NCBI GenBank assembly: GCA_016703525.1 | Contig: JADJBW010000001.1 | Span: 558,001 to 622,000, forward strand | Length of the DNA stretch: 64,000 nucleotides | Direction: 5' to 3' | Source: Actinomycetota bacterium | GTDB lineage: Bacteria > Actinomycetota > Acidimicrobiia > Acidimicrobiales > Microtrichaceae | Shown here: positions 50,713 through 59,706 of the stretch, in pieces | Layout: each line of letters begins with the position of its first letter | Numbering within the stretch: position 1 is the first letter of the stretch | Translations under genes and position numbers: made by a program | The notes under the pieces: model-generated | Databases searched by the model: none | Seen by the model: only the letters and a program-made list of their open reading frames with translations | What the model was told of the DNA's origin: nothing

Positions 50713-51718
50713 GCTGATCCGCCGCCCACGTGTTGACGATCGAGGTGGGCGCGAGGCCGTGCCGCGCCGCCTTGTCGGTGCCCGACACCTGCCATTCGAG
50801 CTGGCCCGGCGCGTGCGCGTCGGTGTCGATCGCGAACTTGCATCCCCACTCGATCGCCAGGTCCAACAGGTCGTCGGGCGGGTCCTGCCGCTCGGGCCGG
50901 CAGTTGATCTCGACCGCGGTGTCGAAGCGGGCGCACGCAGCGAACACGACCTCGGCATCGAAGGTGGACGGCGCCCGTGGCGTGCCGAGGATCTGCCGGC
51001 CGGTGCAGTGCCCGAGGATGTCGACGTGCGGACTGGCGACGGCCATCACCATCCGCTTGGTCATCTCGGCCGTGGGCATGGCCAGCTTGGAGTGCACCGA
51101 CGCGACCACCACGTCGAGCTGAGCGAGCATCGACTCCGGTAGATCGAGGCTGCCGTCCTCGAGGATGTCGACTTCCATGCCCGTCAGGATGCGGAACGGC
51201 GCGAATTCCATGTTGAGCACGGCGATTCCGGCGAGCTGCTCGGCGAGTCGTTCGGGCGTGAGCCCGTGCGCGATCGTGAGTCTCGGGCTGTGGTCGGTGA
51301 TCACCAGGTACTCGTGGCCGAGGGCCATGGCGGTGCGGGCCATGGTCGCGATGTCGGCGCCGCCGTCGGACCACGTGGTGTGGCTGTGGCAATCCCCGCG
51401 CAGGAGCGAGCGAAGCTCGCCACCCATGCCGACGTCGAGGCGGGTGGTGCGCTCGAGCTGGGCCAGGTACTCGCCCGGACCGTCGAGCGCGGCATCGGCG
51501 ATGACCGACGCGGTCGACGGGCCGATGCCGTCCAGGTCGGTCAGCGTGCCGTCGCGGGCGCGGCGGGCGATCTCGTCGAGGCCGGTCTCGGCCACGATGT
51601 CGATCGCCCGCCGGAAGGCTCGGACCTTCTGCCGTGGCGCCAGCGATCGGTCGAGCAGGTACACGACCCGATCGAGCGCTTCGCCGACCGGATCGTGGCC
51701 GCTCCCGCCGGTGGGCAC
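50678..51718 (-). CDS. PHP-domain phosphoesterase with PolX-like helix-hairpin-helix
   Basis: 346 residues. The N-terminal segment DLDGIGPSTASVIADAALDG is a helix-hairpin-helix as in PolX. The PHP motifs follow: GDCHSHTTWSDGGADI (HxH), YLVITDHSP (D-H), GMEVDIL, VVASVHSKLAM (H), VDILGHCTGR (H) and FAIDTDAHAPGQLEW (DxH). This is the exonuclease half of PolX without the polymerase domain. It may repair DNA ends or cut phosphoesters. The 3' end overlaps the convergent yihY gene. It starts at ATG 51718, 4 bp upstream of the preceding tail of the TlpA gene. Confidence 0.9.
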   Translation of the reverse strand: MPTGGSGHDPVGEALDRVVYLLDRSLAPRQKVRAFRRAIDIVAETGLDEIARRARDGTLTDLDGIGPSTASVIADAALDGPGEYLAQLERTTRLDVGMGGELRSLLRGDCHSHTTWSDGGADIATMARTAMALGHEYLVITDHSPRLTIAHGLTPERLAEQLAGIAVLNMEFAPFRILTGMEVDILEDGSLDLPESMLAQLDVVVASVHSKLAMPTAEMTKRMVMAVASPHVDILGHCTGRQILGTPRAPSTFDAEVVFAACARFDTAVEINCRPERQDPPDDLLDLAIEWGCKFAIDTDAHAPGQLEWQVSGTDKAARHGLAPTSIVNTWAADQLIEWAAAHPRS

Positions 51719-51721
51719 CCG

Positions 51722-52528
51722 TCAGCCGCCGGTCGAACCGGTCGAGCCCGTCGATCCGGTCGAACCCGTGGCATCGGTGTCGATCACCAAGGTGGTCGAG
51801 GTGGTGGACGACGAACCGCTCTTCGTCTTCACGCCGGTCGATTCGACGAGCTGGGTCAGCTGGACCTCGTCGAGCTCGCCCGAGCCGCGCGCCGTCACCT
51901 TGCCGCTCTTGTCGACCGCGACGATGTACGGGTACGAGACCAGACCGAAGAACTGGGCGGCCTTGCTGTCTGCGTTGTCGGCGACGACCGGGTCGTCCCA
52001 GGACTCCGTCATCAGCCACGACTTCGGCGGGTAGTTGCCCCGCGGCTTGTCGACGCCGGTGGAGACGGCGGTCATCTTGATGTCCTTGGGGATCACGCCC
52101 GAATTGCGCCACTGCACGAGCAACGGCACTTCCTTCTGGCAGTGGGGGCACCAGTGGGCGACGAACACCAGGAGCTGCGGATCGCCCGGCTCGATGGTGA
52201 CGGGATTGCCGTCGAAGTCCTTGCCTTCGATCGTCGGGATCGTTTGGCCCACGGCGTCGTCGTCGGCCGGGATGGCGTTCGACTGGTCCTGGGGCATTTG
52301 CGGCAGTTGCTCGCCGGTGACCGTCACGTCCTGGGTGGCCTCACCGCTGTTCGCGTTGTCCGAGCTGGAGTTGTCGTTCATGGCTGCCGCGACGATGCCG
52401 CCGACGATGACCAGCGCGACGACGACGAGGCCGATCCACAGGCCGATCGGCTTGGCGCTCGACTCGGCATCGGCGCTCGGTACTGCGTAGCCGTACGACG
52501 GCTGCTTCCGCTTGGGACGGTTCGACAT
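51722..52528 (-). CDS. Membrane-anchored thioredoxin-like protein (TlpA type)
   Basis: 268 residues. The cytoplasmic tail is basic (SNRPKRKQPSYG), one membrane helix lies at about 30-50 (IGLWIGLVVVALVIVGGIVA), and an extracellular linker follows. The thioredoxin domain has VFVAHWCPHCQKEVPLL, with the CPHC redox pair at about 131-134. It ends in a Ser/Thr tail with GSTGSTGSTGSTG, encoded by 9-bp repeats. It probably oxidises or reduces cysteines of exported proteins. The DsbB gene lies 35 bp upstream on the same strand, so the two form a disulfide unit. Confidence 0.9.
   Translation of the reverse strand: MSNRPKRKQPSYGYAVPSADAESSAKPIGLWIGLVVVALVIVGGIVAAAMNDNSSSDNANSGEATQDVTVTGEQLPQMPQDQSNAIPADDDAVGQTIPTIEGKDFDGNPVTIEPGDPQLLVFVAHWCPHCQKEVPLLVQWRNSGVIPKDIKMTAVSTGVDKPRGNYPPKSWLMTESWDDPVVADNADSKAAQFFGLVSYPYIVAVDKSGKVTARGSGELDEVQLTQLVESTGVKTKSGSSSTTSTTLVIDTDATGSTGSTGSTGSTGG
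51732..51767 (+). repeat. Four 9-bp units (GTCGANCCS) at the 3' end of the TlpA-like gene
   Basis: Units GTCGAACCG, GTCGAGCCC, GTCGATCCG, GTCGAACCC on the + strand; on the coding minus strand they encode GST repeats. Same 9-mer class as at 16661-16723 but in the opposite sense relative to the gene. Confidence 0.82.
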
Positions 52529-52563
52529 CGGTCCTGCCTTGGTGTGATCGGTCGACTCGGCGC

Positions 52564-53142
52564 TCAGGCCGCGGTCGGTTGGGGGTCGGTGGAGATGTGT
52601 GGGGCGGAATCCACCCGCCGGCGGTGGAGGTCGTGCAACCCGACGCCGAGGATGAACACGAAGCAACACAGTGCGAGCACCGGAATCGTGATCGGCTCGG
52701 GCACGCCGGGCGTGTCGAGCCAGTTGACGGTGCACGGGTTGGTCGGATCGCACGAGCCGCCCTCGGCCAGCACGCCGTTCTCGATGGCGATGTGGTACAC
52801 GCTCACGAGCGAGCCGATCCCGGCGAGCGTCATGGCGGGCGCCCAGCCGCTGTCGTCGCGGCGCCGGGCGGCGAAGAACATCACGATCACGATCGGGTAG
52901 GCGAAGATCCGCTGGAACCAGCAGAGCCGACACGGGTTGAAGTGCGCGACCTCGGAGAAATACAGGCTTCCGGCCGTCATCCCGGTCGCGCAGGCGAACA
53001 CGAGCCAGCGCGAGCCGCCGCCGACGGCCCGGGTGACGAACGCTCGGCCAGCGGCGCTGAAGCTGCTCGCGATCAACGCGATCCCTCCCACGCCGGCGAC
53101 CAGCGCCGCCATCACGATGATCCAGATCACCGATTTCGTCAT
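52564..53142 (-). CDS. DsbB-like disulfide oxidoreductase
   Basis: 192 residues, four helices. The first Cys pair is in FNPCRLCWFQRIFAYPI (CRLC, about 71-74), diagnostic of DsbB, and a second pair lies in EGGSCDPTNPCTVNWLD on the outer loop. DsbB-type proteins pass electrons from the oxidising partner to quinone. The TlpA-like protein encoded just downstream is the likely partner. It starts at ATG 53142. The gap to the divergent ychF holds a TAGGTT box. Confidence 0.9.
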   Translation of the reverse strand: MTKSVIWIIVMAALVAGVGGIALIASSFSAAGRAFVTRAVGGGSRWLVFACATGMTAGSLYFSEVAHFNPCRLCWFQRIFAYPIVIVMFFAARRRDDSGWAPAMTLAGIGSLVSVYHIAIENGVLAEGGSCDPTNPCTVNWLDTPGVPEPITIPVLALCCFVFILGVGLHDLHRRRVDSAPHISTDPQPTAA

Positions 53143-53245
53143 GGTGTGCAGTCGGTCCTTCGGCTCATCGTTCGTACAGGTCGATCCGGCGGCGCGCCAC
53201 GTTGGGTGGGGTGCCCGCCCCGGAGGGCTGTCGTTGTCGAGCCAC

Positions 53246-53251
53246 TAGGTT
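53246..53251 (+). promoter_or_regulatory. Leaderless -10 box (TAGGTT) of ychF
   Basis: TAGGTT ends 9 nt before ATG 53261. No ribosome site is visible between them, so a leaderless mRNA is likely. Confidence 0.5.
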
Positions 53252-53260
53252 ATTCGCACC

Positions 53261-54337
53261 ATGGAACGTTTTGGGTTCGTCGGGCTACCGAATGCCGGGA
53301 AGTCGTCGCTGTACAACGCACTCGCCGGGGGCGGGGCGCTCGCGGCGCCGTACGCGTTCGCCACCGTCGACCCCAATGTTGGCGTCGCCAAGGTGCCCGA
53401 TCGGCGGGTCGACCTGCTCGGCGAGATGGCCAAGACCCGCACGCTCGTGCACGCCGCGGTGCAGTTCGTCGACATCGCCGGACTCGTCAAGGGCGCAGCG
53501 CAGGGCGAGGGGCTGGGCAACCGCTTCCTTGCCCACATCCGCGAAGTCGACGCCGTCGTGTTCGTGCTGCGGGCGTTCTCCGACCCCGACGTGCCCGGCT
53601 CTGACGACCCGCTCGACCAGCTGTCGACGCTCGAAGTCGAGCTCGTGTACGCCGACCTCGAGGCGCTGGAGAAGCAGGTCGAGAAGCGCCGCAAGGCGGC
53701 CCGGGCCGACAAGTCGCTGCAGGCCGAGGTCGACGCCATCGATGCCGCAATTGGCGAACTCCAGGCCGGCACTGCGCTGTATCGCAGCACGTTGAGCGAC
53801 GAGCACCGTGCCGCGCTCCGCCCGTTCTTCCTGCTCACCAACAAGCCCGCGATGGCGGTCGTCAACGTCGACGAGGATTCGCTCGACGCCCTCGACGCCG
53901 CCGCGGCACCCGTCGCCGCGGCGCTCGGGCCCGACTCCGACGTGGTCGCTGCGTGCGTGCAGCTCGAGGCCGAAGCCGTGCTGCTGCCCGAGGATGAACG
54001 TGCCGAAATGCTCGACGCCCTGGGGCTTGGCGAGGGTGCGCTGCCCCGCTTCGTGCGCAGCGCCTTCCACATGCTCGGGCTGCGCACCTACTTCACGACC
54101 GGCGAGAAGGAGACCCGGGCGTGGACGTTCCGCGCCGGAGCGAAGGCCCCGCAGGCGGCAGGGGTGATCCACACCGACTTCGAGCGCGGGTTCATCCGGG
54201 CCGAGTGCATCCAGTGGGACGAACTCCTCGAACTGGGTTCATGGGCCAAGGCCCGCGAGGTCGGCAAGCTTCGGGTCGAGGGGAAGGACTACGAGGTCTG
54301 CGATGGTGACGTCATGGAGTTCCGCTTCAACGTCTGA
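53261..54337 (+). CDS. ychF: Redox-regulated ATPase YchF (Obg family)
   Basis: 358 residues, full length. G1 FVGLPNAGKSSLYNALAGGG, G3 VDIAGLVKGAAQGEGLGNRF, the G4 region LLTNKPAMAVVNVDED with the altered specificity loop that gives ATP preference, a central coiled-coil (DLEALEKQVEKRRKAARADK), and a C-terminal TGS domain (TDFERGFIRAECIQWDELL). YchF is a ribosome-linked ATPase. Its stop overlaps the start of the DUF192 gene, and an operon with DUF192, RsmI and a membrane protein follows. Confidence 0.96.
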   Translation: MERFGFVGLPNAGKSSLYNALAGGGALAAPYAFATVDPNVGVAKVPDRRVDLLGEMAKTRTLVHAAVQFVDIAGLVKGAAQGEGLGNRFLAHIREVDAVVFVLRAFSDPDVPGSDDPLDQLSTLEVELVYADLEALEKQVEKRRKAARADKSLQAEVDAIDAAIGELQAGTALYRSTLSDEHRAALRPFFLLTNKPAMAVVNVDEDSLDALDAAAAPVAAALGPDSDVVAACVQLEAEAVLLPEDERAEMLDALGLGEGALPRFVRSAFHMLGLRTYFTTGEKETRAWTFRAGAKAPQAAGVIHTDFERGFIRAECIQWDELLELGSWAKAREVGKLRVEGKDYEVCDGDVMEFRFNV

Positions 54338-54668
54338 GCCGTCGCCGGTGCTCGTGCACCGCGACCGGGTGGTGTGCGAGTGCGAGGTCGCCCGGGAACG
54401 GTCGGCCCGGCGGCGGGGGTTGCTCGGCCGCGACGGCCTCGACGGGGCGCTGGCGTTGCCCGGCGTGCGGTCGGTCCACACGTTCGGCATGCGGTTCGCG
54501 ATCGACGCGGCGTTCGTGGCGCGAAACGGCGAGGTGCTGCGCATCGTGACGCTGCCCCCGGACCGCGTGAGCCGGGTGGTGTGGCGGGCAGCGAGCACCA
54601 TCGAGGCGGCCGCCGGCGCGTTCGCCGCATGGGGCGTTGGCGCGGGCGATCGGATCGAGGTCCGATGA
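54303..54668 (+). CDS. DUF192 family protein
   Basis: 121 residues from ATG 54303, with GAGGT 5 nt upstream, overlapping the end of ychF. GTG 54348 is an alternative that would avoid the overlap. The DUF192 signature is seen in RRRGLLGRDGLDGALALPG and SVHTFGMRFAIDAAFVARNGEVLRI, with AASTIEAAAGAFAAWGV at the end. The function is unknown; members are small, often next to export or methyltransferase genes. Its TGA overlaps the ATG of rsmI. Confidence 0.86.
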   Translation: MVTSWSSASTSEPSPVLVHRDRVVCECEVARERSARRRGLLGRDGLDGALALPGVRSVHTFGMRFAIDAAFVARNGEVLRIVTLPPDRVSRVVWRAASTIEAAAGAFAAWGVGAGDRIEVR

Positions 54669-55504
54669 CCGCCGCGCTCACGGTCGTGCCGACGCCCATC
54701 GGCAATCTCGGCGACATCACCGAGCGTTCCCGGAGGGCCCTCGCCGACGCGTCCGTCATCGCCTGCGAGGACACCCGCGTGACCCGGCGGCTGCTGCACC
54801 ACCTCGGCATCGTCGCCCCCCGGCTCGTGGTGGTGAACGACCACACCGAACGCGACGCGATCGCCGCGGTGTGCGCCGCGATCGACGCCGGCGAGCGGGT
54901 GGTGCTCGTCTCCGACGCGGGCACGCCGGCCGTGTCCGACCCCGGCTGGCGCGTCGCTCGCGCGGTCATCGACGTCGGCGGCGAGATCGACGTGCTGCCC
55001 GGCGCCTCCGCGGCCATCGTCGCGCTCGTCGTGAGCGGGCTTCCGACCGACCGGTTCGTCTTCGAGGGGTTCGTGCCCCGCAAGGGGCGCGCCCGGGCCG
55101 AGCGCCTCGACGAGATCGCCGCCGAGCCTCGTACCACCGTGCTGTACGAGGCTCCGCATCGCGTCGCCCGAACCCTCGCCGACCTCGCGGTTCGGTGCGG
55201 GCCCGATCGGGCGGCGGCGGTGTGCCGCGAGCTCACCAAGCTGCATCAGGAGGTTCGGCGCGCCCCGCTCGCGGAGCTCGTCGAGTGGGCGGAGGGTGGC
55301 GTCCGCGGCGAGGTGGTCGTGGTGCTCGCCGGCGCGCCGCCGGCCGCCCCGCCGGATGCCGACGATGTCGACGCGGCGCTCCGGCGTGCGCTCGCCGAGG
55401 GACTCTCCCGGCGGGACGCAGCACGCCGGGTTGCCGCCGAACTCGGGGTGCGCCGCAGCGACCTCTACGAACGAACCGTCGAAATCTGGCCATCCGGCGG
55501 GTAG
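54665..55504 (+). CDS. rsmI: 16S rRNA (cytidine-1402-2'-O)-methyltransferase RsmI
   Basis: 279 residues. The family motifs are clear: VPTPIGNLGDITERSRRAL, IACEDTRVTRRLL, VVLVSDAGTPAVSDPGW, VLPGASAAIVALVVSGLP and FEGFVPRKGRARAERL, with TVLYEAPHRVARTLADL and the C-terminal helix pair. It uses SAM to methylate the 2'-OH of C1402 in the decoding centre. The start ATG 54665 overlaps the upstream stop (ATGA). Confidence 0.96.
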   Translation: MTAALTVVPTPIGNLGDITERSRRALADASVIACEDTRVTRRLLHHLGIVAPRLVVVNDHTERDAIAAVCAAIDAGERVVLVSDAGTPAVSDPGWRVARAVIDVGGEIDVLPGASAAIVALVVSGLPTDRFVFEGFVPRKGRARAERLDEIAAEPRTTVLYEAPHRVARTLADLAVRCGPDRAAAVCRELTKLHQEVRRAPLAELVEWAEGGVRGEVVVVLAGAPPAAPPDADDVDAALRRALAEGLSRRDAARRVAAELGVRRSDLYERTVEIWPSGG

Positions 55505-55513
55505 CGTTTGCGC

Positions 55514-56371
55514 ATGAGTCGCTTTCAACGTTCGTGGATGCTCACCAAGGCGTCGTGGGGAGTGCTGCGGGCCGACCGCGAACTCCTCGTGCTCCCGATC
55601 GTGTCGGCGATCACCTCGGCCGTGGTCGCCGCCACGTTCCTGGTGCCCGCCTGGTTCACCATCGATGAAACGTCGACCGTCGATGCGTTCGGGAACACGA
55701 CCACGCAGATGAACCCGACGGCGCTCACCTACGTGCTGGGTGCGCTGTTCTACTTCGTCTCGGCGTTCCTGGTGATCTTCTTCAACGCCGCGCTGGTCGC
55801 CGGCGCCAACCAGCGCTTCGACGGCGAGGACCCGACCCTCGGGAGCGCACTCGGTGCGGCGGCATCGCGGATCGGGCTCATCGTCCAGTGGTCGCTGGTA
55901 TCCGCCACCGTCTCGATGGTGATCCGCCAGATCCAAGAGCGTGGCGGGCTGCTCGGACGCCTCGTCGGCGGCGTGATCGGCTTCGCCTGGTCGGTCGTCA
56001 CCTTCCTGGTGCTGCCGATGATCGTGGTCGAGGGAGTCGGCGTCGGTGAGGCGCTGCGTCGTTCGAAGGACGCGGTGCGCAGCACGTGGGGCGAGAACGT
56101 GATCGGCCAAGGCGGAATCGGCCTGGTCGGTGTGGTGGCGGCGATCCCCGCGCTCCTGCTGGGGGTGTCCGGGGCGCTGTTGTTCCAGACGTCGGCCGTG
56201 CTCGGCGTCGCCATGATCGGTGTCGCCGTCGTCGGCATGCTCGCCGTGACGATCGTGATGGCCGCCCTGAGCGGCGTCTACCAGACGGCGCTCTACCGAT
56301 ACGCGGTGGCGCTGCCCGTGCCGTCCTACGACTCGGCGACCCTGGCGGCCGCCTTCGCACCGAAGCGATGA
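55514..56371 (+). CDS. DUF6159-like multi-pass membrane protein
   Basis: 285 residues, six hydrophobic segments. The N-terminus MSRFQRSWMLTKASWGVLRADRELLVLPI is the typical start of the DUF6159 family, and VLPMIVVEGVGVGEALRRSKDAVRSTWGEN is its central motif. No enzymatic motif is seen. The start is ATG 55514, though a TTG at 55508 is in frame. Its TGA overlaps the ATGATG start of the next lipoprotein gene. Confidence 0.87.
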   Translation: MSRFQRSWMLTKASWGVLRADRELLVLPIVSAITSAVVAATFLVPAWFTIDETSTVDAFGNTTTQMNPTALTYVLGALFYFVSAFLVIFFNAALVAGANQRFDGEDPTLGSALGAAASRIGLIVQWSLVSATVSMVIRQIQERGGLLGRLVGGVIGFAWSVVTFLVLPMIVVEGVGVGEALRRSKDAVRSTWGENVIGQGGIGLVGVVAAIPALLLGVSGALLFQTSAVLGVAMIGVAVVGMLAVTIVMAALSGVYQTALYRYAVALPVPSYDSATLAAAFAPKR

Positions 56372-57108
56372 TGCGGCGCCGTGGCGCTGCCCGGTTCGCC
56401 GGGGCCGCGCTGCTCGCGGCGTTCGCCGCGGGCTGTGTCGACGACCCGGGCGCGATCGTCGCGATCCCCGCGGCGTCGACGGTGCCGGCGGACCTGCCCG
56501 GCGCGGTGACCGCGCCGGACGCGCCGCCGGTCACCGACCCCGCTGTCGGCGATCCGGCCCCTGTCGCCGACGACGAGGCGCTTCCCGACGGCTGGACACG
56601 CATCGGCACCGACGCCGCATCGGTCGCCCTGCCCGAGGGTTGGATGGATGCCAAGGCGATGCTGCGCGATCCCAAGGTGCGCGAGGAGGTCATCGCAGAG
56701 GTCGGACGGCAATTCGACGACCTGTCCGCCCAGCTCTCGGAGTCGACGCTTGACCAGCTCGAGGTCGTGGCGATCGACCTGCGCAGCAGCGACGTTTCGT
56801 TCGCGACGAACCTCAGCATCGTCGTGGTCGAATCACCGATCGCGGACGTGGCATCGGTGGAGTCGGCGCTTCAGGCGCAGTACGACCTCATGGACGCCAC
56901 GCTGCAATCGAGCGATATCCGCGATGTCGTCGGCTTCCGATCGCTGGTCACGAGCTACGACCTCCCGATGCAGGGTTCCACGATGGCCGGGCATCAACTC
57001 GTGCAGGTCCGGTCGGATCATCTGGTCACGGTTACCTTCACGGCCCTCCCCGCCGACGACGATGCGGCGCTGTGGGAGCAGATCATGGGGACACTCCGGG
57101 TCGGCTGA
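56368..57108 (+). CDS. Lipoprotein of unknown function
   Basis: 246 residues. Signal MMRRRGAARFAGAALLAAFAAGC with lipobox FAAGC (Cys 23). A Pro/Ala/Asp linker runs to about 70, then one alpha-beta domain: WTRIGTDAASVALPEGWM, LEVVAIDLRSSDVSFATNLSIVV and HQLVQVRSDHLVTVTFTALP. The pattern looks like the DUF1795/PsbP-like fold of surface lipoproteins (tentative). It is the last gene of the ychF-led run and converges on the mutase gene. Confidence 0.82.
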   Translation: MMRRRGAARFAGAALLAAFAAGCVDDPGAIVAIPAASTVPADLPGAVTAPDAPPVTDPAVGDPAPVADDEALPDGWTRIGTDAASVALPEGWMDAKAMLRDPKVREEVIAEVGRQFDDLSAQLSESTLDQLEVVAIDLRSSDVSFATNLSIVVVESPIADVASVESALQAQYDLMDATLQSSDIRDVVGFRSLVTSYDLPMQGSTMAGHQLVQVRSDHLVTVTFTALPADDDAALWEQIMGTLRVG

Positions 57109-57145
57109 CCCGGCGGACCGCGGCGGACCGGGCCGTCGGCGGCCG

Positions 57146-58870
57146 TCAGCTCGGTGGAGCGGTGAGGATGCCGACCAGTTCGTCGCGTGTCCGATCGAGT
57201 CGGGCCGTGGCGCGCCCGCGGGCGGCGTCGACCGACTCGTCAGGGGCGACGGGCTCGACCGCCTCGCAGTAGCACTTCAGCTTCGGCTCGGTCCCCGACG
57301 GCCGGATCACCACTCGGCCTCCGCCGACCAGGAACAGGCGGATCACGTCGTGGGCGGGCTGGTCGACGCGCTCGACGGCCGCGCCGCCGAGCGCCGTCGG
57401 CGGGTCGGCGACCACGCTCGCAGCGGTGGCGCTCAGGCGCTCCGCCCAGTCTGACCCCTCGATTCGCAGCGAGAAGTTCCGCTGCTCGTGCGCTCCGAAG
57501 TCGCGGGCGAGTCGGTCGAGCACGTCCCAGGCCGTGCGACCCCGGTGCGCCCAGAGCGCGAGCAGCGCGACGAACGCGACGGCAGCGGAGATGCCGTCCT
57601 TGTCGAAGGTGTCGGGCCCGACGGCGTACCCGAGCGCCTCCTCGTATGCCACGAGTTGGCGCCACTCGGGATGCTCGAAGGCCGGGCGGCACAGCCACTT
57701 GAATCCGGTGAGCGTCTCGGCGAACCGGGCGCCCGCCGCGGCGGCGACGCGTGCGGTGAGCTGTGACGACACGACGGTCGACGCGAGGAGCGCCGTGGAG
57801 GGGTCGTGACCGGCCTCGATGTCGGCTTCGAGTAGCCCGGCGGCGAACAGGGCGCCAACCTCGTCGCCGCGAAGCATGCGCCACGCTCCGTCGCGGCCCG
57901 GCAGGCCGACGGCGAGGCGATCGGCGTCGGGGTCGTTGGCGAGCGCAACATCGGCGCCCTCCCTGCGGGCCAGATCGAGGAGCAGATCGGTGGCGCCGGG
58001 CTCCTCGGGATTGGGAAACGCCACGGTCGGGAAGTCGGGGTCGGGCGCCGCCTGAGCCGCGACGGCGGTGACGCCGGCACACCCGGCCGCGCGCAGCGCA
58101 CGGTGCAACAGCTCGTGGCCGACGCCGTGCATCGAGGTGGTGACGACACGCATCGCTCCGATCGCTGCGTCGTCGGGCGCGAACGGCGGGCGGGCGCAGC
58201 GACGGACGTACTCGTCGAGCAGCGCCGGGTCGAAGCGAACGACTCGGCTCGGGTCCCCGGCCCCCGGCGGGTTGCCGTGCTCGGCGGCGCGATCGATGGC
58301 GGCAGCGATCTCTGCGTCGATGGGCGGCACGATCTGCGCGCCGTCGCCCCAGTACACCTTGATGCCGTTGTCCGCTGGTGGGTTGTGGCTTGCCGTCACC
58401 ACCACGCCGGCCACCCCGCCGAGTCGGCGGATCGCCCACGCGACGACGGGCGTGGGGGTCGGCTGGTCCACCAGCGTGGCCGCAATGCCCGCCCCGGTGA
58501 GGACGTCCACGATGTCGCGGGCGAACGTCGCCGAGCCGTGACGCGCGTCGTGTCCCACGATCACCGCGCCGGGCGCGCCGGACGCGGCGTCGCCGTGGTG
58601 GCGGCGGATCACCTCGGCCAACCCGGCGGCGGTCTGCCGGGCGACCAGGCGGTTCAGCCCGTTGGGGCCCGGTCCGATCGGCCCGCGCAGCCCCGCGGTG
58701 CCGAACGCGATCCGGCCGCGGAACAGCGCCGTGAGCTCAGCCGGATCTCCTCGCTCGATCGCGGCGTCGGTGCGGTCGCGGGTCTCGGGGTCCGGGTCGG
58801 CGTCGCGCCACCGACGAGCGGCATCGACGAGCCCCTCCAGCTCCTCCGGCGCGGTGGCATCGTCGGTCAT
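57146..58870 (-). CDS. Phosphohexomutase (PGM2/phosphomannomutase family)
   Basis: 574 residues. The phosphoserine loop VVVTASHNPPADNGIKVYW (Ser in TASHNP), the metal loop LANDPDADRLAVGL, the sugar-binding loop YEEALGYAVGPD, and the phosphate-contact motif VVIRPSGTEPKLKCYCEAV are all intact. It interconverts sugar-1- and sugar-6-phosphates (glucose, mannose or ribose type cannot be resolved). Its start overlaps the stop of the PhyH gene, so it is transcribed from the nucleoside-side operon. Confidence 0.95.
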   Translation of the reverse strand: MTDDATAPEELEGLVDAARRWRDADPDPETRDRTDAAIERGDPAELTALFRGRIAFGTAGLRGPIGPGPNGLNRLVARQTAAGLAEVIRRHHGDAASGAPGAVIVGHDARHGSATFARDIVDVLTGAGIAATLVDQPTPTPVVAWAIRRLGGVAGVVVTASHNPPADNGIKVYWGDGAQIVPPIDAEIAAAIDRAAEHGNPPGAGDPSRVVRFDPALLDEYVRRCARPPFAPDDAAIGAMRVVTTSMHGVGHELLHRALRAAGCAGVTAVAAQAAPDPDFPTVAFPNPEEPGATDLLLDLARREGADVALANDPDADRLAVGLPGRDGAWRMLRGDEVGALFAAGLLEADIEAGHDPSTALLASTVVSSQLTARVAAAAGARFAETLTGFKWLCRPAFEHPEWRQLVAYEEALGYAVGPDTFDKDGISAAVAFVALLALWAHRGRTAWDVLDRLARDFGAHEQRNFSLRIEGSDWAERLSATAASVVADPPTALGGAAVERVDQPAHDVIRLFLVGGGRVVIRPSGTEPKLKCYCEAVEPVAPDESVDAARGRATARLDRTRDELVGILTAPPS

Positions 58871-59706
58871 CCGCGGAACCCGCGCAACGGGAGGTCGGGA
58901 CGCTGCAGCCAGTTGTCCGCCGGGTAGCTCGCCCGCGGATCGATCGCGTGCAGCGTGTAGGCGTGCCGCGGCAGGTCGCTGCGGTTCGGTCCGGATCGAT
59001 GCGGCAGGAGGCCGTCGAGCACCACGAGCGTGCCGCGCGGCGCCTCCAGCGGCACGAGCCCGTCGCTGGGATACGGGTCAGGGTCGAGCACGTCGAAGGC
59101 CGTCCCGCCGTCCGCCGAGCGGCGGAACCGCTTGCGGGGTGGATGGCGATGACCACCCGGCTCGGCCCACAGGCAGCCGTTGTCGACGGTCGCGTCGTCG
59201 ATCGCGAACCAGAAGCCGACGCATGTCGCCGGGTCGGTGAACAGGAAGGTGTGGTCGTCGTGGCAGTTGACCTCGCCGCCGATCCTGGCCGACTTGAAGA
59301 TGTACATCGACTGCACGAGCACGTGGCCACCCACCCCGAGCGCCTCGGCGACCGACGCGAGGTCCTCGGTCCGGGAGAACCGGCCGAAGGTCGGGTCGAG
59401 GTCGTGCTGCGCGTGTCCGATCTTGTTGATCGAGTCGGTGATCGGTGCGCGGAGGTGACCCTGCGCGTCGAAGGCCTCCGGCTCGAAGAAGTAGCGGACC
59501 TGATCGCCCGAGCCCAGGAAGTACGCATCGGATGTACGGGTCTGCTCGTCGGTCGAGAACACCGAACGGCACGTGTCGTCGGGCTCGAACGCCCCCACGA
59601 GATCCATCGCGTGCTCGCGCAGCTCCACGCACGCGGCCGGGTCGACGAACGCGTCGAGCACGACGAAACCGTCACGTTCGAACCGGGAGCGAAGGCCGGT
59701 GCTCAC
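58867..59706 (-). CDS. Phytanoyl-CoA dioxygenase-family (PhyH) protein
   Basis: 279 residues. The Fe(II)/2-oxoglutarate motif is NCHDDHTFLFTD (HxD) with the distal His in GLLPHRSGPNR, followed by the Arg that grips 2-oxoglutarate. N-terminal RFERDGFVVLDAFVDPA is the usual family start. These enzymes hydroxylate lipids, amino acids or natural products; the substrate is unknown. GTG 59706 overlaps the stop of the upstream Ddn-like gene (4 bp), and its own stop overlaps the mutase start. Confidence 0.9.
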   Translation of the reverse strand: MSTGLRSRFERDGFVVLDAFVDPAACVELREHAMDLVGAFEPDDTCRSVFSTDEQTRTSDAYFLGSGDQVRYFFEPEAFDAQGHLRAPITDSINKIGHAQHDLDPTFGRFSRTEDLASVAEALGVGGHVLVQSMYIFKSARIGGEVNCHDDHTFLFTDPATCVGFWFAIDDATVDNGCLWAEPGGHRHPPRKRFRRSADGGTAFDVLDPDPYPSDGLVPLEAPRGTLVVLDGLLPHRSGPNRSDLPRHAYTLHAIDPRASYPADNWLQRPDLPLRGFRG

